DNA of 64,000 nucleotides, from positions 310,001-374,000 of the forward strand of contig NZ_FQZD01000004.1 in the NCBI RefSeq assembly GCF_900141835.1, read 5' to 3'. A program made the position numbers and the translations under genes. Shown in pieces: positions 44,547-52,027 of this stretch; within the stretch, counting starts at the first letter, position 1, and each line of letters begins with the position of its first letter. The stretch comes from Propionispora hippei DSM 15287. Lineage in GTDB: Bacteria > Bacillota > Negativicutes > Propionisporales > Propionisporaceae. The notes under the pieces were generated by a model, which was not told the origin of the DNA, made no database searches, and saw only the letters and a program-made list of their open reading frames with translations.

Positions 44547-44580
44547 TAAGAGCCTGCAGTACTTCACTGCAGGCTCTTAG
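44546..44580 (-). terminator. Hairpin at the end of the LCP gene, lacking a T tract
   Basis: A perfect 15-bp stem CTAAGAGCCTGCAGT/ACTGCAGGCTCTTAG (44546-44560/44566-44580), 5-base loop. On the minus strand the stem is followed by GGGTGTGTCC, the end of repeat E, not by T residues. Confidence 0.7.
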
Positions 44581-45532
44581 CACTTTGTTTTGCAGATTCA
44601 TTTGGTTCTGAATTGCAATCATAAAAAAGCTTGTCGACCACTTGCTTTGTCTGCTCTTTATCATATACCCAATAGCTTACTCCATCAATGGTGGCAAAAT
44701 CTCCAGGTACCATTTCCGCTTGTAACTCGCCTTTCTTAAAATTCTTCAAACTGTTTGCAAGCTTTAAAAGAGTAAAAAACTGCATATCCGTAGTTACATA
44801 TTTATTTACCGTATTTACGATAGACGGCATTTTGAGAATGGTCTCGATTTGAAAAGCCTGATCAGTCATTGCCTTCAGAAAACGCTGTTGTCGCTGAACA
44901 CGACCAATATCACCAAGCTCGTCATGCCTGAACCTTACATACTCGCCGGAGGCTTTGCCATCTAAATGCTGATACCCTTTGGTCAGATGAATGTAAAGAT
45001 TAGCGTAAGGATCTTCATAATCCATATCATTTTCTACGTAAAGATCCACACCGCCCAGAATATCAATGACCTTTATAAATGCTTGCCAATCAACAACCAC
45101 ATAATAATTGACCGGTATTCTTAGTAGATCTTCCACCGTTCGTTTCGCCAGATCAGCCCCTCCGTAAAAGTAAGCATGCGTGATTTTGTCATAGCTTTTA
45201 TAGCCCGGAATGGTTACCTTTGTATCACGGGGAATAGATATAAGACTGACAGAACCCGTGTCCTGATTAATGCTGGCGACCAGCATGGCATCTGAACGCC
45301 GGGGGCCTGATGGATCTTCCGCATCCGCATCATCTAACCCGAGCAGTAATATATTAATATGATTGGCAGGCGCTTCCCGACCGCCAACTGATGCGGTTAC
45401 AGCCGTCGCACTATGAAACATATTATTATATGCATAAATTACGGCACTTGCCAAAGACGTTATAATAAACAACAGGGTCAGTAACAGAAAAAATACTCTT
45501 GTCCAACGTATACGGCGACGTCTGATTCCCAT
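44564..45532 (-). CDS. LytR-CpsA-Psr (LCP) family wall-polymer ligase
   Basis: A 322-residue membrane protein: Arg-rich start (GIRRRRIRWTR), one membrane segment (about 12-34), LCP domain (about 60-230) with LLGLDDADAEDPSGPRRSD, SIPRDTKV, and VRFRHDELGDIGRVQRQQ containing the conserved Arg and Asp residues. LCP enzymes transfer glycan polymers from lipid carriers to peptidoglycan or protein. GGGGGAG precedes the ATG. Neighbours yqeK and rsfS match the common Firmicute order. Confidence 0.93.
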   Translation of the reverse strand: MGIRRRRIRWTRVFFLLLTLLFIITSLASAVIYAYNNMFHSATAVTASVGGREAPANHINILLLGLDDADAEDPSGPRRSDAMLVASINQDTGSVSLISIPRDTKVTIPGYKSYDKITHAYFYGGADLAKRTVEDLLRIPVNYYVVVDWQAFIKVIDILGGVDLYVENDMDYEDPYANLYIHLTKGYQHLDGKASGEYVRFRHDELGDIGRVQRQQRFLKAMTDQAFQIETILKMPSIVNTVNKYVTTDMQFFTLLKLANSLKNFKKGELQAEMVPGDFATIDGVSYWVYDKEQTKQVVDKLFYDCNSEPNESAKQSAKSLQ

Positions 45533-45566
45533 GATACTCCCCCTCTGAAAAAGCTATACATCGAAA

Positions 45567-46148
45567 TTAATTTATTCGTTCTTGCATCAATAAGGAATTT
45601 CTTCCCAAGATCGTATTAGGATGGATAAAACCATGCTTGGCGATAATATGAGATATCGTATGGTCATAGGCAAGCAGCATAGCTTTGTCCAAATTGGTAT
45701 GGGCGGCTTTGCGAAGAACGGCTACCCCCTCAAAGTCCCGGTCTGGCTCAATGTAGTCGGCTAAAAATATAATCTTAGCAAGCTTTGACATATGGCTACC
45801 GCCAGTGGTATGCAGGGAAATGGCTTGCAATATGTCGTCATCTTCCACACCACATTCCCGTTTCACCAAATGCATCCCGATTTTTGCATGTAATAGAACA
45901 GGCTCTTCCCTTTCAATTTCATCGACAGGCAGCGCAAGTACGGCCGCCTGGTGCAATAAGATTTCCATCGGCAGTTCTCGTGCATAATCATGCAGCAATC
46001 CTGCCAGTTTAGCTTTTTCCCGGTCCACCCCATATTTATCAGCTAGCAAAAGGGCTGTTTCACTAACACCCAGAGTATGTTTAAACCGTTTAGGAGATAA
46101 CCTTGCTTCAAGAGTTTTAATTAGTTTCCCATAATCCACTTTAATCAC
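45567..46148 (-). CDS. yqeK: YqeK, diadenosine tetraphosphate hydrolase (HD domain)
   Basis: A 193-residue HD-domain enzyme that splits Ap4A symmetrically to ADP. Metal ligands: FKHTLGVSE (first His), GLLHDYARE (HD), HAKIGMHLVKRE, ISLHTTGG and the Asp in IIFLADYIEPDR. Start GTG at 46148 lacks a good ribosome site; V4 (GTG) is an alternative. Downstream of nadD in most Firmicutes; here an RNA-binding-protein gene is between them. Confidence 0.93.
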   Translation of the reverse strand: MIKVDYGKLIKTLEARLSPKRFKHTLGVSETALLLADKYGVDREKAKLAGLLHDYARELPMEILLHQAAVLALPVDEIEREEPVLLHAKIGMHLVKRECGVEDDDILQAISLHTTGGSHMSKLAKIIFLADYIEPDRDFEGVAVLRKAAHTNLDKAMLLAYDHTISHIIAKHGFIHPNTILGRNSLLMQERIN

Positions 46149-46204
46149 CCAGTGTAGTAAAATTCTTCATGTTTTAAGGATATCCTTCCCAAAGCAGACA
46201 AAAA

Positions 46205-46222
46205 GCCTCCTATATCGGAGGC
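46205..46222. terminator. Terminator after the RRM protein gene
   Basis: Stem GCCTCC/GGAGGC (46205-46210/46217-46222), 6-base loop, with T runs on both strands. It ends the minus-strand RNA-binding-protein gene about 35 bp after its stop. Confidence 0.8.
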
Positions 46223-46258
46223 ATCTTTTTCTTACTTATCAAATGTTACAATGCATAA

Positions 46259-46510
46259 TTAGCCTTGCCGTGGCTTGGCTTCATTAACGACGATTTGACG
46301 TCCGCCAAAATCATTGCCATTCATGGCAGAAATCATTTTTTCAGCATCGTCATCTTCTACTTCTACAAACCCAAAACCTCTGGAACGGCCTGTTTCTTTA
46401 TCCGTAATAATCCTACTAGATATGACCGCGCCATATTCCCGAAAAGCTTCTGCAAGGCTTGTATCGGTAGTAGACCAGGGTAGGTTGCCAACGTAGAGAG
46501 TTTTTGCCAT
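46259..46510 (-). CDS. RRM-type RNA-binding protein
   Basis: An 83-residue protein made of one RNA recognition motif: RNP2 TLYVGNLPW (3-11) and RNP1 GRSRGFGFVEV (42-52). Single-RRM proteins of this kind are abundant in cyanobacteria and some Firmicutes and are often cold- or stress-induced. GAGAGGTGA precedes the ATG by several bases. It has its own terminator. Confidence 0.93.
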   Translation of the reverse strand: MAKTLYVGNLPWSTTDTSLAEAFREYGAVISSRIITDKETGRSRGFGFVEVEDDDAEKMISAMNGNDFGGRQIVVNEAKPRQG

Positions 46511-46609
46511 CTAGGGAATCACCTCTCTTTCCATGAGTTCTTAACTGACTTCCTTAACATTATTTGCGAATTGATGATATTTATGCCTGCCTTTATTTGA
46601 CATGGCCTG

Positions 46610-47245
46610 CTATATAGGAAACGCAGAATTTTGATACAGTCCTTCTTTCAATATATAGTTTTCAACGTTCTCCGGTACGATATATTTAATGGAACGTCCC
46701 CCCTTTATCCGCTCCCGAATATCAGTGGATGAAATATCCAACAGAGGAATGTCCAAGCGGTGAATATGTTCTTTCCCTTGTGTGCCAAAATTATGGATAA
46801 CCTTATTCAATTGCTCCACACTGCCCGGACGGGTCACCGCTACAAAGTGGCAAAGTTCTAAAAGAAAATTAATATCCTTCCAGGAGGCCAGTTCCAGCAC
46901 AGCATCTGCGCCCGTAATAAAATAAAACATTGTATCAGTTCCATATAGTTTCCTCAAGGCGATAGCCGTATCTACTGTGTAAGAAGGGCCTTGGCGTTCC
47001 AATTCAATGGGGGAAACCTGAAAGTGCGGATTGGAACATGTAGCCATGACAGTCATCAGGTAGCGATGCTGTGCAGGCGTTATCTGCATTTGTTGCTTGT
47101 GCGGCGGCTCAGCCGCAGGTATAAATAAAATTTTTTCCAAATGATACTCAATACGTACCGCTTCTGCTACAACAAGATGACCTATATGAATAGGATCAAA
47201 GGTTCCTCCCATTATACCAATCCGCTGTCTGTTGTCCGACATCAT
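46610..47245 (-). CDS. nadD: Nicotinate-nucleotide adenylyltransferase
   Basis: A 211-residue nucleotidyltransferase of NAD synthesis. GGTFDPIHIGHL (14-25) carries the HxGH motif, and the C-terminal ISSTDIRERI is the ATP-binding ISSTxxR motif. Two adjacent ATGs (47245, 47242) follow GGGAG. It is part of the obg-yhbY-proB-nadD arrangement. Confidence 0.95.
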   Translation of the reverse strand: MMSDNRQRIGIMGGTFDPIHIGHLVVAEAVRIEYHLEKILFIPAAEPPHKQQMQITPAQHRYLMTVMATCSNPHFQVSPIELERQGPSYTVDTAIALRKLYGTDTMFYFITGADAVLELASWKDINFLLELCHFVAVTRPGSVEQLNKVIHNFGTQGKEHIHRLDIPLLDISSTDIRERIKGGRSIKYIVPENVENYILKEGLYQNSAFPI

Positions 47246-47274
47246 GGGTCCGCTCCCTATTGTAATTTATGATG

Positions 47275-47436
47275 CTAGTTAAACCAGGCTCTAATCCAGG
47301 ATCCAACAATATCAATCCCGCTGCGGACCACAATGATGGTAGCGATGATAATAACGACGGCTCGCAAATAGTCGATAAAATCGTGCCTTCCCTTTGGTGT
47401 CCTTAAATAATCTAAGAAAGCGTGAATATATCCCAT
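47275..47436 (-). CDS. Small single-span membrane protein
   Basis: A 53-residue frame with ATG at 47436 and GAGGTGG seven bases upstream. The N-terminal third is amphipathic (MGYIHAFLDYLRTPKGRHDF), followed by one hydrophobic helix (about 25-37, RAVVIIIATIIVVRSG) and a C-terminal WIRAWFN. Not recognised; the layout resembles a small membrane-associated regulator. It sits between proB and nadD on the same strand. Confidence 0.6.
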   Translation of the reverse strand: MGYIHAFLDYLRTPKGRHDFIDYLRAVVIIIATIIVVRSGIDIVGSWIRAWFN

Positions 47437-47470
47437 ACAACTTCCACCTCATTGTGCTCAGTCAGTCAAT

Positions 47471-47514
47471 GGTATAGAAGTCTCAAAATCACATGATCTT
47501 GAGACTTCTATACC
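47471..47514. repeat. Perfect 16-bp inverted repeat between proB and the small membrane gene
   Basis: GGTATAGAAGTCTCAA (47471-47486) pairs with TTGAGACTTCTATACC (47499-47514) around a 12-base loop. There is no T run, and proB ends 28 bp away. Could be an RNA-processing or stability hairpin, or an operator. Confidence 0.6.
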
Positions 47515-47541
47515 GACTCGACAAACAATTGCTTCTGAAAC

Positions 47542-48666
47542 TTATACCAGTAAAGTCATGTTATCCCGGTGGATAACTTCATCATAAGGCTTATGTCCTA
47601 ATACCTCCGCAATCTCATTGGTATGCAGTCCCATGATCCGTCTGGTCTCTTCCGCGTTGTAATTGGCCAGCCCTCTGGCAATTTCCCGGCCGGCCAGAGA
47701 TAGGATACGAATCGTTTTACCTTGTTCAAATTCTCCTTCAACCTGCTTGATTCCTGCCGCAAGCAAACTCGAGCCGGCTGCCAAGGCCTGCTCACAACCG
47801 GAATCAACAATAACGCTGCCATGAATACGGGCGCCAAAAGCCAACCAACGCTTGCGAATTTGCAGGCGATTTTCTTTGGAAATGAATATAGTACCTATAT
47901 TTAGACCGTTTAATATCTCTCGCAATACGCCATCTCTTGAACCGGAGGCGATGAGCATGGTAACGCCGGAATTAACCGCTATTTTGCCTGCCTGTATTTT
48001 GGTATACATTCCCCCGGTACCCCGCAGACTCCCGGTTTCACCTGATAAGGCTTCAATCTCCGGTGTAATATCACCAATTTCACTGAGCAAACAGGCATTA
48101 GGATTTTTTTGCGGATTATCAGTAAACACACCTTCCACATCGGATAAAATGATCAGAATATCTGCATCTACAATACTGGCGACCATGGCCGACAGGGTGT
48201 CGTTATCGCCAATTTTTAATTCATCAATCGCTACCGCATCATTTTCATTAACAATGGGAATAACCCCCATGTTTAGCAGGGTTAATAAGGTATTGCGCGA
48301 ATTAGCGTAACGGGTGCGTTTTACCGAATCCTCTCTTGTTAGCAGCACTTGCGCGACAATCTGGCCATATTCCCCGAATAATTTTTCATAGGTATGCATT
48401 AGAATTCCCTGCCCAATGGCAGCGACAGCCTGCTTTTCGGGAATTGTTTTCGGCCTTTCCTTCAGTCCCAGGCGGTCCATTCCGGCACTGACTGCAGCAG
48501 AAGTAACCAAAATGATTTCTTTTCCTTGATTGACCAAATCCGATAATTCTCTTACCAGTTTTTCGATGCGAAAAAAATTCATTTTTCCAGTATCATGAGT
48601 TAAGGTACTGGTACCTATTTTGACTACAATTCTTTTGGCATCCTTCAGGTTATTTCTGGTAAACAT
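47542..48666 (-). CDS. proB: Glutamate 5-kinase
   Basis: About 374-377 residues: amino-acid kinase domain (RIVVKIGTSTLTHD, INENDAVAIDELKIGDND, DVEGVFTDNP, GTGGMYTKIQAG) and a C-terminal PUA domain (about 280-370; IHGSVIVDSGCEQAL). First step of proline synthesis, subject to proline feedback in the family. GTG at 48675 or ATG at 48666; the ribosome site GGTGGAG is close to both. proA is not next to it. Confidence 0.94.
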   Translation of the reverse strand: MFTRNNLKDAKRIVVKIGTSTLTHDTGKMNFFRIEKLVRELSDLVNQGKEIILVTSAAVSAGMDRLGLKERPKTIPEKQAVAAIGQGILMHTYEKLFGEYGQIVAQVLLTREDSVKRTRYANSRNTLLTLLNMGVIPIVNENDAVAIDELKIGDNDTLSAMVASIVDADILIILSDVEGVFTDNPQKNPNACLLSEIGDITPEIEALSGETGSLRGTGGMYTKIQAGKIAVNSGVTMLIASGSRDGVLREILNGLNIGTIFISKENRLQIRKRWLAFGARIHGSVIVDSGCEQALAAGSSLLAAGIKQVEGEFEQGKTIRILSLAGREIARGLANYNAEETRRIMGLHTNEIAEVLGHKPYDEVIHRDNMTLLV

Positions 48667-48686
48667 CGTCTCCACCCACTCTATTA

Positions 48687-48989
48687 TTAAGGCAATTCTA
48701 TTTTCCGGTTATCAGGATTACATTTGTACAATAATCCGTTTCTACCGATTACTTGTACTAATTCTGCCTGCAGTAGAGCTGCCAAGTCAGCTATCGCCTC
48801 TTTCGGATCGGACGGACTGTTCTGCAGTACGCGAACCTTAATAAGTTCCCGGGCCAACAGCGCATCCCGTGCACTATCGGTTACGGCCTCAACTACACCG
48901 GCCTTGCCAATTTGTACAACAGGGTCCAGCGTGCTCCCCATGGCTCTTAAATAACGTTTCTGCTTGCCTGTTAAGTTACTTTCCAACAA
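48687..48989 (-). CDS. yhbY: YhbY-type CRM RNA-binding protein
   Basis: About 99-100 residues forming one CRM domain: LTGKQKRYLRAMGSTL, VVQIGKAGV, ELIKVRVLQNSP and VQVIGRNGLLYK with the GxxG-like loop. YhbY associates with pre-50S particles. The frame opens at 49019, but AGGAGG at the proper distance and the family N terminus favour a TTG start at 48989 (or 48986). Follows obg. Confidence 0.92.
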   Translation of the reverse strand: MLESNLTGKQKRYLRAMGSTLDPVVQIGKAGVVEAVTDSARDALLARELIKVRVLQNSPSDPKEAIADLAALLQAELVQVIGRNGLLYKCNPDNRKIELP

Positions 48990-49002
48990 AATATCTATCC
49001 TC

Positions 49003-50274
49003 CTACAGCTTAAACTCAAATTCCATATGTCTTATACGCACCGTATCGCCTTCTTGTATTCCCCGTTCTTTTAATGCTTCCTCAATCCCCATACGTCGCC
49101 AGATAGCCTGGAAACGCCGTGTTCCCTCATCATTATCAAAGTTAATCATGGCTACAACTTTTTCAATTTCTTTTCCTTTTACCACAAAAGCGCCGTCATC
49201 ATCACGGCTTATCATAAATTCCGGTTCAGGTTTTGCTTCATAGATTTTCTTTTCGGCTTCTTGTTCCGGCTCTTCCACATATTCTTCCAGCAGTTGCATG
49301 GTGCGCCACATGAGTTTTTCCAAGCCTTCTCCCGTTGCCGCTGAAACAGGATAGACTTCCCGCTTCTCTTTTTCCATAAATTCAACAATACGGTTGTAGT
49401 TTTCCTGAGCCTCCGGCAAATCCATCTTATTAGCTGCTATAATTTGTGGACGTTTAGCCAAGCGTTCACTATACAGAGTAAGTTCATTATTGATTTTATG
49501 ATAATCGTCGAGAGGATCTCTGCCTTCTAAGCCGGATACATCCAGGACGTGAATAATAATCCTGGTACGTTCAATATGCCGGAGAAAATCATGGCCTAGA
49601 CCAACGCCCTCGTGAGCACCTTCGATCAAACCGGGAATATCGGCTAATACAAAGCTCTTGCCTTCAGCCAGACTGACAACTCCCAGTACAGGACTAAGCG
49701 TAGTAAAATGATAGGCTGCAATCTCTGGTTTAGCAGCCGATACTTTAGAAATAATACTTGATTTGCCTACACTGGGATACCCCACTAAACCGACATCAGC
49801 TAAAAGTTTAAGCTCCAAAAGAAGTGACCGGTCCTCACCGGGCTCCCCTTGCTCGGCAAAGGTCGGAGCACGGTGCACGCTGTTGACAAAGCGGGCATTA
49901 CCACGACCGCCACGGCCGCCATGGGCAATCACCGCTTCCTGCCCTTCGCCAGTCAAGTCGGCAAGGAGATCACCGGTCAGCTCATCCTTTACAATCGTTC
50001 CGGGAGGAACTTTAATCACGAGTGAATTAGCATTCCGCCCATGCATATTTTTGGTCTGTCCGTTTACCCCGTTATCAGCAGTAAATTTTCGTTTGTAACG
50101 AAAGTCCACCAAAGTATTAATGTTAGAATCTACAACCAATACTATATCGCCGCCCCGACCGCCGTCACCACCACTGGGTCCGCCTTTCGGGACAAATTTT
50201 TCCCGGCGAAAGCTGGACATTCCATGTCCGCCGTCACCTGCTTTTACCGTAATCTTCGCTCGGTCTATAAACAT
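49003..50274 (-). CDS. obg: GTPase Obg (CgtA)
   Basis: A 423-residue GTPase: glycine-rich Obg fold (1-157; GDGGHGMSSFRREKFVPKGG), G domain with G1 GYPSVGKSS, G3 DIPG, G4 NKMD, and the C-terminal OCT domain typical of Gram-positive Obg. It acts in 50S assembly and stress signalling and, in Bacillus, in Spo0A activation. It directly follows the spo0B gene, an order kept from Bacillus. Confidence 0.96.
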   Translation of the reverse strand: MFIDRAKITVKAGDGGHGMSSFRREKFVPKGGPSGGDGGRGGDIVLVVDSNINTLVDFRYKRKFTADNGVNGQTKNMHGRNANSLVIKVPPGTIVKDELTGDLLADLTGEGQEAVIAHGGRGGRGNARFVNSVHRAPTFAEQGEPGEDRSLLLELKLLADVGLVGYPSVGKSSIISKVSAAKPEIAAYHFTTLSPVLGVVSLAEGKSFVLADIPGLIEGAHEGVGLGHDFLRHIERTRIIIHVLDVSGLEGRDPLDDYHKINNELTLYSERLAKRPQIIAANKMDLPEAQENYNRIVEFMEKEKREVYPVSAATGEGLEKLMWRTMQLLEEYVEEPEQEAEKKIYEAKPEPEFMISRDDDGAFVVKGKEIEKVVAMINFDNDEGTRRFQAIWRRMGIEEALKERGIQEGDTVRIRHMEFEFKL

Positions 50275-50338
50275 GTAAACTCTCCTCTGACTCTTTTTAG
50301 ATCAAATCTTTATGTAATATGCGCATTTAAAATGAAAC

Positions 50339-50578
50339 TTAAACGCGGTTAACCGTTCCCCGGCATTCAGTTTGCTTAATATGCAGGCGCACAGCATCAG
50401 AGAGCAAAGATGGGTCCTTAGCTAAGTCTTCGATATATTTCATAGCTTTTTCCGTCCGTCCAAGCTGAAGCATGGCATGAATAACTTGTATATGGTTTAT
50501 AAAATCATGGCGTTGCATCCGTAATAGTCTGAGTAGTTCCTCACAAACCTGATTATCCTCCGATGATTCATTAGCCAT
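50339..50578 (-). CDS. spo0B: Short Spo0B-like phosphotransferase (four-helix part only)
   Basis: A 79-residue helical protein matching the dimerisation hairpin of Spo0B. The phospho-accepting histidine is H24 in RMQRHDFINHIQVI, which parallels the RHDWMN region of Bacillus Spo0B. Bacillus Spo0B has about 190 residues and a C-terminal kinase-like domain that is absent here. Its position between rpmA and obg is the classic spo0B locus. It may relay phosphate to Spo0A, or only bind partners. GGGAGGA precedes the ATG. Confidence 0.82.
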   Translation of the reverse strand: MANESSEDNQVCEELLRLLRMQRHDFINHIQVIHAMLQLGRTEKAMKYIEDLAKDPSLLSDAVRLHIKQTECRGTVNRV

Positions 50579-50691
50579 ACAAGAGTCCTCCCTATTCTGA
50601 TACTATCTTTCAACTAATTTATATCAAAATGACCCGTTCCGGCCATATGGATCTCAACTTCAAATTTATAATCAGTGCTGCCAGCACTCTA

Positions 50692-50874
50692 GAGCATATC
50701 TTTAAATTATCAAAACGTCCACTGGCAGCGCTTTTCACGGCATACTGCATTAAATTTTTTTGAAATAAGAGCCATTATTCCTGCAAAATTTCGCGTGCCC
50801 TTTAGGGTATGCCTTGTCTGCTTAAAAATCATCAGGCATTGACCAGTTCGTTCGCTAATTTTGAAGGCATACCC
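50692..50874. repeat. Foldback repeat family 1, copy F
   Basis: A 183-bp copy in reverse orientation to D. Left end GAGCATATCTTTAAATTATC, interior TTTTTTTGAAATAAGAGCC and ATTATTCCTGCAAAATTT as in D, right end TTTTGAAGGCATACCC. TA on both sides (50690-50691, 50875-50876). An internal TTAGGGTATGCCTT pairs perfectly with the right end, suggesting a nested or duplicated terminus. Confidence 0.82.
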
Positions 50875-50903
50875 TAATAAAATTTAAGGGTAAATGAAAA
50901 TAA

Positions 50904-50926
50904 CACCTGCGGAATGTCCGCAGGTG
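50904..50926 (-). terminator. Hairpin after rpmA
   Basis: Perfect 10-bp stem CACCTGCGGA/TCCGCAGGTG (50904-50913/50917-50926) with a 3-base loop, then TTATTTTC on the minus strand. It lies 7 bp after rpmA and would separate it from spo0B-obg. Confidence 0.78.
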
Positions 50927-50932
50927 AATATG

Positions 50933-51232
50933 CTACATAGCTTCTTCTATAGCGTAAACACTAACTTGCCTGTCATCACGGCCTTTACGCTCAAAGGCCA
51001 CACGACCGGCAACCTTTGCGTACAAGGTATCATCTCGGCCGATGCCCACGTTTTGTCCGGGATGGAAGTGAGTTCCTCTCTGACGGACTAAGATGCTACC
51101 GGCAGTAACAACTTCACCAGCATGCCGCTTAACACCAAGCCGCTTTGATTCACTATCCCGTCCATTACGAGAACTACCTACACCTTTTTTATGAGCAAAC
51201 AATTGCAGGTTAAGCGAATTAAGCTTAAACAT
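50933..51232 (-). CDS. rpmA: Ribosomal protein L27 with cleavable N-terminal extension
   Basis: A 99-residue protein. The L27 core starts [21 protein letters not shown]; before it is the extension [12 protein letters not shown]. In Firmicutes this extension ends in a conserved motif cut by the protease Prp just before the AHKKG core, which is needed for assembly of the peptidyl-transferase side of the 50S subunit. prp lies directly upstream in the same operon. Confidence 0.97.
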   Translation of the reverse strand: MFKLNSLNLQLFAHKKGVGSSRNGRDSESKRLGVKRHAGEVVTAGSILVRQRGTHFHPGQNVGIGRDDTLYAKVAGRVAFERKGRDDRQVSVYAIEEAM

Positions 51233-51250
51233 TACAATTCACCTCCCGTA

Positions 51251-51559
51251 TCATAAAATCCGCACAAATTTATGATAATTCTTAGCAATTTCCTCAAAAC
51301 CCAACAAGATCGTTCCCAAAATTGCATCGGTCAACGTATCCGGTGGTTCCATTAATTCAAAAACCATTTTCCCCTCAGCTATTTCCAGACTTATCGCCCG
51401 CTCAAGCTGCCGTTCCAGTCCGAAAACCGCTGTATGGGCCAGTACCGATACAGCCGCACAGACAATATCCTGTCCATGTCGTCCGGAATTAGCATGTCCT
51501 GTGACCGAAAAACCTAAAAGCGTTTGGTTGTCATTTCGAATTGGAATGATTGTAATCAT
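51251..51559 (-). CDS. prp: Ribosomal-processing cysteine protease Prp
   Basis: A 102-residue protein of the YsxB family. The catalytic pair lies in GHANSGRHGQDIVCAAVS: His22 and Cys34 in the standard order. Prp removes the N-terminal extension of L27. It is sandwiched between rplU and rpmA, the conserved order. No clear ribosome site; it begins three bases after rplU, so translational coupling is likely. Confidence 0.95.
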   Translation of the reverse strand: MITIIPIRNDNQTLLGFSVTGHANSGRHGQDIVCAAVSVLAHTAVFGLERQLERAISLEIAEGKMVFELMEPPDTLTDAILGTILLGFEEIAKNYHKFVRIL

Positions 51560-51562
51560 AAG

Positions 51563-51874
51563 TTATGCGTTAATTTTTTCGATAACCACTTTAGTAAACG
51601 GTTGACGATGACCTTGACGCTTGCGATAATTGGATTTAGCTTTGTATTTGAAAACTAAAATCTTTTTGCCTTTGCCTTGAGCCATAACTTTACCGGTTAC
51701 TTTTACAGCTTCCAATACAGGTTTACCAACCAGTACGGCACCGTCCTTTACCACTGTAAGCACACGGTCAAATTCCACTACATCGCCCTCTGCAGCTTCC
51801 AGTTTTTCAACAAAAACTACATCGCCTTCTGCAACACGGTACTGCTTTCCACCAGTTTGAATAATTGCGTACAT
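51563..51874 (-). CDS. rplU: Ribosomal protein L21
   Basis: A 103-residue protein starting [14 protein letters not shown], ending in the conserved [17 protein letters not shown] region. The ATG at 51874 has GGGAGGTG five bases upstream; the frame continuing to 51919 belongs to the leader. First gene of the rplU-prp-rpmA operon, with a good promoter at 51993-52021. Confidence 0.97.
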   Translation of the reverse strand: MYAIIQTGGKQYRVAEGDVVFVEKLEAAEGDVVEFDRVLTVVKDGAVLVGKPVLEAVKVTGKVMAQGKGKKILVFKYKAKSNYRKRQGHRQPFTKVVIEKINA

Positions 51875-51986
51875 AAATACACCTCCCTGCCTAAATACTC
51901 GCCGAATTTGGTACGTCACGGCTTTAAACCGGAAACGTTTATAAACCTTTTCGTGCGGTTGGGGCTGTAAGCCTAATCGCTTACAT
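51875..51986 (-). ncRNA. rplU leader, candidate L21 autoregulatory leader
   Basis: About 110 nt between the likely transcription start and rplU. It contains a hairpin GTAAGC-loop-GCTTAC near its 5' end and a conserved-looking block AAACCGGTTT-like / GCCGTGACGTACCAAATTCG / CGGCGAGTATTTAGG. Firmicute rplU genes often carry an L21-binding leader at this place. Assignment is by position and resemblance, not by a model search. Confidence 0.5.
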
Positions 51987-51992
51987 CATAAA

Positions 51993-52021
51993 ATATTAGC
52001 ATATAAGGAGTATCTTGTCAA
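51993..52021 (-). promoter_or_regulatory. SigA promoter of the rplU operon
   Basis: Minus strand TTGACA (52016-52021) and TAATAT (51993-51998) with exactly 17 bp between: near-consensus. Located between rng and rplU, about 120 bp before the rplU start. Confidence 0.8.
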
Positions 52022-52027
52022 TAAATG

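Noticed and set aside
47852-48310. 152-residue plus-strand frame
   Set aside because: Antisense to proB, which has clear kinase motifs.
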